Shown here: positions 8,132 to 12,392 of the stretch, in pieces
Layout: each line of letters opens with the position of its first letter
How positions within the stretch are numbered: the stretch's first letter is position 1
From: Spirochaetaceae bacterium
Lineage (GTDB): Bacteria > Spirochaetota > Spirochaetia > SZUA-6 > Fen-1364
Direction of reading: 5' to 3'
Assembly: GCA_003141795.1 (NCBI GenBank)
Contig: PLNO01000118.1
Coordinates: forward strand, 1 to 12,392
DNA: 12,392 nucleotides
Notes under the pieces: generated by a model
What the model was told of the DNA's origin: nothing
Seen by the model: the letters and a program-made list of their open reading frames with translations, nothing else
Database searches by the model: none
Position numbers and translations under genes: made by a program

Positions 8132-8358
8132 GGCGTGCCTTCTTGGTGTTTTGACGCGCGAACAACAAATGAATGCTTTTCGTGGACCGAGATTCGGAAC
8201 GGAGCGATCTTTACCCTAATGGTTTGCTTAAAACGAAAGATGAGTCTTGGCGTAAAGATATGGCGTAGCCGCAAAACCACGCCATATAGTTTATGGGGAA
8301 GGAGTACATTGGGACGCGAGTACGTCGGGTGCCTCACGAAGCTATATTTCTCTATCAT
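8128..8358 (-). CDS. Possible leaderless small ORF ahead of cas3 (doubtful)
   Basis: An ATG at 8358 lies 7 nt past the predicted -10 box, so the transcript could begin at or next to this codon (leaderless). The frame then stays open for 76 codons and ends with a TGA that overlaps the cas3 ATG by 4 bp, the coupling used elsewhere in this operon. The predicted peptide is rich in Arg, Lys, His and Phe and resembles no family I know. Against it, there is no ribosome site, and the same frame remains open upstream through the promoter to 8631, so the openness may be chance. It is listed because of the stop/start overlap. Confidence 0.2.
   Translation of the reverse strand: MIEKYSFVRHPTYSRPNVLLPHKLYGVVLRLRHIFTPRLIFRFKQTIRVKIAPFRISVHEKHSFVVRASKHQEGTP
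8258..8287. promoter_or_regulatory. 9-bp inverted repeat in the cas3 5' untranslated region
   Basis: ATATGGCGT (8258-8266) and ACGCCATAT (8279-8287) are perfect inverted copies separated by 12 bp, with arm centres 21 bp apart, two helical turns. This geometry suits a dimeric DNA-binding protein, for example the WYL regulator encoded nearby. As RNA it would form a hairpin in the cas3 leader, about 70 nt into the transcript. Neither role is proven. The palindrome at 9924-9944 ahead of the WYL gene has a different sequence, so a shared operator is not evident. Confidence 0.6.
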
Positions 8359-8365
8359 ATGCTTT

Positions 8366-8394
8366 ATCATAGCATAAGTTAGAATGAAATGCAA
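8366..8394 (-). promoter_or_regulatory. Predicted promoter of the cas operon
   Basis: On the minus strand TTGCAT (8394-8389) is followed after exactly 17 bp by TATGAT (8371-8366, 5 of 6 to TATAAT), with a TG one base upstream, making an extended -10. Transcription would start near 8359 and run into cas3. The surrounding AT-rich island contrasts with the GC-rich genes. The spacer-like part of the adjacent crRNA-like element is complementary to exactly this promoter, which independently supports its being functional. Confidence 0.7.
8368..8388 (-). promoter_or_regulatory. Self-target of the crRNA-like RNA: PAM plus pseudo-protospacer
   Basis: Read on the minus strand, TTC (8388-8386), the usual type I-C PAM, is followed by ATTCTAACTTATGCTATG (8385-8368). 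This agrees with the spacer-like stretch at 8459-8476 at positions 1-5, 7-10 and 13-18. Mismatches are at 6, 11 and 12; type I guides do not pair at positions 6 and 12. The site fills the space between the -35 and -10 boxes and covers half of the -10. Bound Cascade would block RNA polymerase, and pairing that stops near position 18 would be expected not to license Cas3 cutting. Confidence 0.82.
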
Positions 8395-8431
8395 CACCTT
8401 TTCACTATTCTGATTTCTTGATAAACTGATT

Positions 8432-8514
8432 ATGTCAGCTGATGCTGTGGGTTGAAACATTCTTACTTGGGCTATGGCGGCTCGGCCGGTTATTGATCGT
8501 GTCGAGCCGGCCGA
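8432..8514 (+). ncRNA. CreR-like crRNA-mimicking regulatory RNA (degenerate repeat, pseudo-spacer, 3' hairpin)
   Basis: The plus strand at 8434-8458 resembles one shortened array repeat. It begins GTC, forms a 4-bp stem CAGC/GCTG (8436-8439/8444-8447), and ends TGGGTTGAAAC, which differs from the true handle TGGATTGAAAC at one base. The handle starts immediately after the stem, where Cas5c cuts. The next 18 nt (8459-8476), ATTCTTACTTGGGCTATG, target the cas promoter 70-90 bp away with a correct PAM. A GC-rich hairpin follows, either CGGCTCG/CGAGCCG (8478-8484/8503-8509) or TCGGCCGG/CCGGCCGA (8482-8489/8507-8514), and may form the 3' end. A weak promoter is possible: GATAAA at 8420-8425, with TTTTCA 15 bp upstream. 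Cas-regulating RNAs of this design (CreR) are known in other CRISPR subtypes. The role here and the RNA ends are inferred; a CreTA antitoxin is the alternative. Confidence 0.78.
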
Positions 8515-8734
8515 TCCGGGGGTTGCCTTGTGTGGAGTGGCCATGTCCATGACGGTGCAACACTCCGCTGATTCCGCAAGGGTTTTCGAAATCCCGACTC
8601 TGCTGTTAGTTTTCATATATGCACGATTCAATGGTTCCTATCGTGTACCGACAAATGACTCCTTGGTGGGAGTTTGCGCTTTCATGTGCCGGAGTTGAAA
8701 TGGCGATACTCGGCACCATCCCTCCGTTTTGGGC
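8515..8734. other. Intergenic stretch without recognisable gene
   Basis: I find no convincing coding frame here. Short open frames on both strands lack ribosome sites and family resemblance. The stretch lies between the 3' hairpin of the crRNA-like element and the end of recognisable similarity in the cas3 relic, so it may be decayed or rearranged DNA. A dyad GTGCCG (8689-8694) / CGGCAC (8710-8715) flanks a weakly handle-like GTTGAAAT on the plus strand; I do not count it as a second repeat. Confidence 0.5.
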
Positions 8735-8848
8735 TCTGCATGCGGCCGTGAACTCCGCCGCACGTTTCGTTGTGTCGCGGACGCGCTCCGCAAGCAGCTG
8801 CTCTCTTCTCCCGTCTTCCGTTCGATGTGCGAGCACCGGTTCTTCCAT
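8735..8848 (-). pseudogene. Relic of a second cas3: N-terminal fragment of the HD domain
   Basis: From an ATG at 8848, with GAGGTGAT upstream, the frame encodes MEEPVLAHRTEDG and continues to KRAAEFTAACRAQNGG. This parallels the intact Cas3 N-terminus from IIAHLSEDG to KASEFAAAFGAENWG, with one extra residue. Nucleotide similarity is also visible, for example ATGCGGCCG at 8739-8747 and in the matching part of cas3 (8021-8029). Similarity stops before the HD dyad, the first catalytic His (H23 of Cas3) is Arg here, and the frame ends at a TAA at 8606. It follows the WYL gene by 51 bp in the same direction. I infer that a former cas3 start stayed next to the regulator after recombination or duplication. 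A functional short protein is unlikely. Confidence 0.75.
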
Positions 8849-8899
8849 TATCACCTCGACTTTCTCACAGTAGTGGCGCAACGAGCGCGACACCCCGCA

Positions 8900-9886
8900 T
8901 CATTTTTCCACGATGTACAGCTCCGCCATCGCTCGTGCCTCTTCGGCAATGCGTTGCCGAAGTTCGGCGGGCGCAAGCACTTCCACGTCGGCTCCCCAGC
9001 CGCGGATCCAGGGAACCATCTCGCGCGGCTCGGCGATGTGGGCGCGCCAGATGAGCTTGCCACCGGGAAGATCAGTCAGGTCCTGGCTGGCATGCCAGAC
9101 CGTCTCGCGCACCCTGTGGGCCACCTGCGCGGAGAAGCGCAGCACGACGTCCACGGGCTCGGCGTCGGAGTACCAGATGCCCCAGGCGTTTTCCAACATG
9201 CGGGCGATCTTCTCGTCGTGGGGGATCGTGTACGTGTCAGTCGTGAGGGTCGCCTGGAGGATCCTGTCGATGCGCAGCGTACGCAGATGCTTCTCGCCGG
9301 CGCATTGGCCTATGGCCTGAACGGTCTGTCCGACGGCGTAGGGAACGATGAGGTAAACGGCGAAGTGGTAGACGTCATCGGCGTTCCGATGGGCCGAGTG
9401 ATGAAGCAGTTCCACCGTTCTCCCTTCCGACCATCCGCGCGTGAGTGTTTCAAGGACGCTGAGATACACCGGATCGCGTCGAGCCCGCGAGCCCTCGACC
9501 TTTTCGGCCTCGGCGACGATGTGATCCGCGATGGTGGGAGAAAATGCCTGCAGCGACTGGCCGAGCTTCCTCAACGCCGATGCCGCATGGGGATTGAATC
9601 GGTCCATCCGATCCGCCATGAGCCGGCTTGCGAGGTACAGCGATAGTGACTCGTGGATGGTGAGGCGGATGTGGCCGAGGTAGCTGTCTCGATTGATGCC
9701 GATCAAGCCGTGGTCATCTTCGTTGACCGGTAGGAACGAGCTGAGCTCCGTGACGTACCGGGCCGCGGTGGATCTGTGCACTCCGAGCCGTCGCGCGATT
9801 TCAGACCTGTGCAGGCCCCGCGGATGCGCCAGGAGCAAATGCTCGAGTTGAATGAGACGTTCTGACTTCGTTGTTGCGGCTACCAT
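8900..9886 (-). CDS. WYL-domain HTH transcriptional regulator
   Basis: The 328-residue protein has an N-terminal winged HTH (about residues 8-48, GLHRSEIARRLGVHRSTAARYV). A WYL-type ligand-binding domain follows (about 140-210, ending LRTLRIDRI), then a C-terminal WCX-like extension (about 243-325, with WIRGWGADVEVLAPAELR). The Trp-Tyr-Leu triplet itself is replaced by other residues around TVQAIG, while the RTLRIDRI tail is retained. Such regulators sense nucleic acid or nucleotide signals and commonly control CRISPR, BREX and CBASS loci. Position upstream of and co-directional with cas3 and its relic suggests control of this locus. No clear ribosome site decides the start; a GTG at 9898 adds four residues. 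Confidence 0.9.
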   Translation of the reverse strand: MVAATTKSERLIQLEHLLLAHPRGLHRSEIARRLGVHRSTAARYVTELSSFLPVNEDDHGLIGINRDSYLGHIRLTIHESLSLYLASRLMADRMDRFNPHAASALRKLGQSLQAFSPTIADHIVAEAEKVEGSRARRDPVYLSVLETLTRGWSEGRTVELLHHSAHRNADDVYHFAVYLIVPYAVGQTVQAIGQCAGEKHLRTLRIDRILQATLTTDTYTIPHDEKIARMLENAWGIWYSDAEPVDVVLRFSAQVAHRVRETVWHASQDLTDLPGGKLIWRAHIAEPREMVPWIRGWGADVEVLAPAELRQRIAEEARAMAELYIVEK

Positions 9887-9923
9887 TTGGAAGGCCACTA
9901 TTTACATTCACATTATCGTCCCG

Positions 9924-9944
9924 GACCTAACGATTCAGTAGGTC
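9924..9944. promoter_or_regulatory. Palindrome upstream of the WYL gene, candidate operator
   Basis: GACCTA (9924-9929) and TAGGTC (9939-9944) form a 21-bp dyad with two further pairs around the centre. An interlaced second dyad, CGATT (9931-9935) / AATCG (9945-9949), overlaps it. The site lies 26-38 bp upstream of the possible start codons of the WYL gene. Related regulators often repress their own promoter through inverted repeats, so autoregulation is plausible. On the minus strand TTGACC (9946-9941) could be a -35 box, but no well-spaced -10 accompanies it. Confidence 0.5.
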
Positions 9945-10037
9945 AATCGCGTCTTCCATCGTTACAGCGGCGCGGCGTTTTCGGCAGGTGCAGGCTAACG
10001 AATGCGTCGGGGAAGGCGTCGGTTTCGCACGGTCCTC

Positions 10038-11345
10038 TCACGAACGCGGTATTTCCATCCGATGGTTGCGCTGGATGAGCGTGCGCCACTGGCCCGGCAC
10101 ATGGGCCTGCTCCGCGTAGTCAGGCCACCGCGCCACGGCGGCGCGCACTTCGTCCACGATAGACTCCGCCCGCCCACGCTTCATCAAGGCGCTTTTGGCG
10201 CAAGCGCGGAAGTCGTCCAGCGTGAAGGCATCGCGCTTTCCGTTCATGGTCATCTGGTGGCTCGCCGTCCACGCGCCGTTCGGGTTGTAGCTGTAGGTGA
10301 GATCGAATGCCGGCGCGAGGGACCACTGCCCAGTCTTGTCCATCAGGAAGGCGATGTTCTTGACGTGATCGTCCTGATTGCGGGCGATGATGTTGAACGT
10401 CATGCGCCGGAATTGTTGTTCCACCGCCTCCATCGGCAGGTTGAGCTGGCGGATCGCAAGCAGCGCCTGCTCGTAGGCGTATGCACCCGCCTGGTTGAAA
10501 TCGAAATGGGCCAGGCCGCAGAGCGACTGCATGTGCAGCTTCTCGCCGCCTTCCAACCGGTCGAAGCGGCGGCTCATGAAGTGCCGCCGGCCGCTTTCTT
10601 CGAGGATGCGGCATTCGCCCATGGTCACGCCCGCGGCTTTTGCCATCAGGGAGTAGGCGTACTCCATGGCACCGAACCCCTTGGGATCTTCAAGCTCTTT
10701 GTCCTTGTTCCCCGTCACCCCGTCGAATTTCAGGATCCAGTAACCGAATCCCGTTCCCGCCGCGATTTGTCCCGAACGCACCTCGTCGGTTTGCGGGTTC
10801 CATGCAATAACCGCCTTCGCCCGTGCACCACCCGCGGAGGTGCCGACGCGCAGGATGTCATTCAAAGCGTCTTTTCTGTGCCGCTTGTCGAAGGTGACTT
10901 TCAGGTTGTTGCGCTGGCTGAGAACCTCCGAAGCCAGCCTCACCAGTGCATCGATCTCGATCTTCTTCGCCTGTCTCGGTTGTGGCCCCACGGCCGGGGC
11001 GAACTCCAGCGCTCCCATGCCACGGCGACCCGTGTAGCAGAGCCTTTCCACGGAATTGAAACTGTCAGGTGTTCGCCCTTGCGTTGCCAGCCACGCGTCG
11101 ATCAGGGCATTGCCGAACGCATCGGGCAATGAATCCGCCAACAGACCGGGCAGGCCGTGGAAGGTCCGCCGCGACAACTCGGGGAAGACGTGGACCCGAT
11201 CGTCCAGAGGGAGGGTAAGAGGAGAGACCTGGATTCCGCTGCGGACAAAGGCTGGATCGTACTGGAACGCCGCGAAGGCTTCACCGTCCTCCAATGAGAC
11301 GGCCCCGATGGTCCGCCCCCAGAGCCGCACTTCTGCCAGCGTCAC
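10038..11345 (-). CDS. hipA: HipA-type serine/threonine kinase toxin
   Basis: HipA toxins phosphorylate a cellular target (glutamyl-tRNA synthetase in E. coli) and slow growth. The 435-residue protein has the family length and both HipA domains. S170 in GTSAGGARAKA is the equivalent of the autophosphorylated serine loop, and K206 in WILKFD is the likely ATP lysine. The catalytic motif N323-x-D325-x-H327-x-K329-N330 is intact, and D348 in APAFDLT is the metal ligand. The toxin therefore looks active. The GTG start at 11345 overlaps the hipB stop by 4 bp, with GGGGAGATGA as ribosome site. The gene ends 139 bp before the WYL gene. Confidence 0.95.
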   Translation of the reverse strand: MTLAEVRLWGRTIGAVSLEDGEAFAAFQYDPAFVRSGIQVSPLTLPLDDRVHVFPELSRRTFHGLPGLLADSLPDAFGNALIDAWLATQGRTPDSFNSVERLCYTGRRGMGALEFAPAVGPQPRQAKKIEIDALVRLASEVLSQRNNLKVTFDKRHRKDALNDILRVGTSAGGARAKAVIAWNPQTDEVRSGQIAAGTGFGYWILKFDGVTGNKDKELEDPKGFGAMEYAYSLMAKAAGVTMGECRILEESGRRHFMSRRFDRLEGGEKLHMQSLCGLAHFDFNQAGAYAYEQALLAIRQLNLPMEAVEQQFRRMTFNIIARNQDDHVKNIAFLMDKTGQWSLAPAFDLTYSYNPNGAWTASHQMTMNGKRDAFTLDDFRACAKSALMKRGRAESIVDEVRAAVARWPDYAEQAHVPGQWRTLIQRNHRMEIPRS

Positions 11346-11695
11346 GGCTCATCTCCCCACGTCCACTTTCGGGACTGAGGCTTTATCGCCTTGGCTGCGG
11401 AGGCTCGCCGACGTCTCTTCCCGCCAAGCTTCAATCGTTCGATCGGGCTCGACACAGGTTCCGGGACGAGGAGGTCGAAATGCTCGATGAGGCCGAGAGC
11501 CCGGCAGATCCGAATGAAGCCCGACATCTGCGTTGCCACCCCGCCCGATTCCAGTCGTTCGACGGTGCGCTTTGAGATGCCCGCCTGCTCCGCCAGTTGA
11601 GCCTGCGTGAGGTTTTGTTCCAATCTGAGCCTGGCAAGCCGGCCGCCAAGCTCAGTGAGAACAGCTTCGTCCGTGGCTTGTTTCACAATCTTCAT
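11342..11695 (-). CDS. hipB: HipB-type Xre antitoxin and autorepressor
   Basis: The 117-residue protein carries a Cro/C1 HTH (about residues 17-70, LTQAQLAEQAGISKRTVERLESG) and a basic C-terminal tail (KRRRRASAAKAIKPQSRKW). HipB neutralises HipA and the complex represses the operon. The antitoxin gene comes first and is translationally coupled to hipA (GTGA). It is somewhat longer than E. coli HipB because of the C-terminal tail, which could contact HipA. The ATG at 11695 has no strong ribosome site, so translation may depend on a very short leader. Confidence 0.93.
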   Translation of the reverse strand: MKIVKQATDEAVLTELGGRLARLRLEQNLTQAQLAEQAGISKRTVERLESGGVATQMSGFIRICRALGLIEHFDLLVPEPVSSPIERLKLGGKRRRRASAAKAIKPQSRKWTWGDEP

Positions 11696-11699
11696 AATA

Positions 11700-11745
11700 C
11701 GCCAAATGTGGCGAATAAATGACCAAATGTCAATTAATATGACAT
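11700..11745 (-). promoter_or_regulatory. hipBA operator/promoter region with repeated boxes
   Basis: The octamer CCAAATGT occurs at 11702-11709 and 11723-11730, a 21-bp period that places both on the same helix face. Each copy sits in a dyad: CGCCA/TGGCG (11700-11704/11709-11713) and TGAC/GTCA (11720-11723/11729-11732). A third dyad, ATGTCA/TGACAT (11727-11732/11740-11745), overlaps. On the minus strand TTGACA (11733-11728) is a perfect -35 box lying within the operators; the -10, about 17 bp on (CACATT, 11710-11705), is weak. HipB binding here would cover the promoter. Confidence 0.6.
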
Positions 11746-11774
11746 AAAAGTCGATTTCAATGACCGGGGTATAG

Positions 11775-11799
11775 CCGGTGGCACCATGAGATCCACCGG
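11775..11799 (-). terminator. Hairpin after the isomerase gene, possible terminator
   Basis: CCGGTGG (11775-11781) and CCACCGG (11793-11799) form a perfect 7-bp stem with an 11-nt loop, starting 8 bp beyond the isomerase stop. There is no U-tract on either strand, so it could stabilise a 3' end or act with Rho rather than terminate by itself. Confidence 0.35.
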
Positions 11800-11806
11800 G
11801 AGTTTC

Positions 11807-12392
11807 CTACGTCACGTCGACGAGCTCGATCCCCGTCAGCCGGGCAAAAGCCTTCCACCGACCCATCACGTCACCGAGGTTCAGAACCTGATGATGGGTT
11901 CCCGCGTTCTCGAGCCACAGGTCGGCCGTCTCCTCGATGGTCTTTGTTTTCGGGCGCAGGAAGAAGTACGGCATCTCGATGTTCGGCAATTCCCGCTCGT
12001 CGAGGATGGTCCCCTGCATGCCGACCAGGCGGAAGTGGCCCGAGCCGACATTGGCAAGCGATACGAGCGAAGCGGGCCCGGGCTGCGCGCTGAAGAGCAC
12101 CGTCGGGGGATCACCGAGCCCCCCGATCCGCAGCTCCCGTTTGATGAGTCGCGGCTTGCGGTCGTGGCGGGAGACTTTCCAGTTGCCCTCTCCCATGTGG
12201 CTCATGAGGATCGCGTTGCGGTCATAATCCATGGCGTACATCTCCGTGAAGTGCGCGTCCCCCGCCAGGGTGTGTCCCGCAACCATGAGGCTCGAGCACA
12301 GCACGTCGCCTTCCGCCGCGTAGCCGAAACCCTCGGCCATGAGGTTTGACGCTGCCAGCATGTGGATCTGCTCGAAGCGCCCGTCGTCCGCC
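11807..12392 (-). CDS. L-arabinose/L-fucose isomerase-family protein, C-terminal part (partial)
   Basis: The frame is open to the right edge, so the gene starts outside the window; about 194 C-terminal residues are present. The segment resembles the metal-binding half of L-arabinose isomerase. It shows EGFGYAAEGD, FTEMY, LMSHMGE and GTHHQV, which match in order the Glu, Glu, His and His positions that hold Mn2+ in AraA, and KPRLIKRELRIGG matches the KPRIEVHPLGIGG-like stretch. The enzyme would interconvert an aldose and a ketose in the cytoplasm. The divergence from classical AraA leaves the substrate open, hence no gene symbol. It points to sugar metabolism and probably lies outside the defence island. 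Confidence 0.8.
   Translation of the reverse strand, partial: ADDGRFEQIHMLAASNLMAEGFGYAAEGDVLCSSLMVAGHTLAGDAHFTEMYAMDYDRNAILMSHMGEGNWKVSRHDRKPRLIKRELRIGGLGDPPTVLFSAQPGPASLVSLANVGSGHFRLVGMQGTILDERELPNIEMPYFFLRPKTKTIEETADLWLENAGTHHQVLNLGDVMGRWKAFARLTGIELVDVT

Noticed and set aside
8359..8631. Upstream extension of the minus-strand frame that ends at the cas3 start
   Set aside because: It runs through the predicted promoter and antisense to the crRNA-like element, with no ribosome site or similarity. Only the part after the promoter is kept as a doubtful candidate.
8685..8720. Second possible degenerate repeat tail (GTTGAAAT on the plus strand, near 8693-8700)
   Set aside because: Only about 7 of 11 handle positions agree, the stem is not directly before the handle, and I found no promoter in the window matching the following bases next to a TTC.
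10002..11132. Long plus-strand open frame (376 codons) opposite hipA
   Set aside because: It mirrors the hipA coding frame and has no recognisable domains; a shadow frame.

Overview
The window is a defence island on the minus strand of a moderately GC-rich bacterium (about 55-60% G+C by eye). Strong AAGGAGG ribosome sites and sigma70-like promoter hexamers point to a bacterium. The lineage cannot be fixed from sequence alone; gene families and base composition would fit Acidobacteria, Verrucomicrobia/Planctomycetes or delta-type proteobacteria, and this is only a guess.

The left two thirds is a complete subtype I-C CRISPR-Cas locus read right to left: cas3 (8131-5891), cas5c (5878-5186), cas8c (5189-3465) with an internally started cas11c (3842-3465), cas7c (3422-2553), cas4 (2421-1789), cas1 (1792-761), cas2 (758-471), leader (470-224), and a 32-bp-repeat array (223-1) that runs off the left edge. 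Cas7c, Cas8c, Cas5c and Cas11c form Cascade/I-C, Cas5c also matures the crRNA, Cas3 degrades targets, and Cas4-Cas1-Cas2 acquire spacers. Genes are tightly coupled (4-bp overlaps at cas5/cas8 and cas4/cas1) except for a 131-bp gap before cas4, which holds three consecutive GC-rich hairpins.

The most striking element lies upstream of cas3. A solitary degenerate CRISPR repeat on the plus strand (8434-8458) keeps the 11-nt crRNA handle with one change and is followed directly by a spacer-like stretch (8459-8476). That stretch matches the predicted cas-operon promoter at 15 of 18 positions, in the correct register next to a TTC motif, the usual I-C PAM. Two of its three mismatches fall on positions 6 and 12, the flipped-out positions of type I guides. 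I read this as a Cas-regulating, crRNA-like RNA (CreR type) with which Cascade represses its own operon; a CreTA-type antitoxin RNA is the alternative.

Further right are a 5' relic of a second cas3 (8848-8735), a WYL-domain HTH regulator (9886-8900) with a palindrome in front of it, a hipBA toxin-antitoxin operon (11695-10038) with repeated operator-like boxes, and the C-terminal part of an L-arabinose/L-fucose-isomerase-like enzyme (12392-11807) that probably marks the return to metabolic chromosome.
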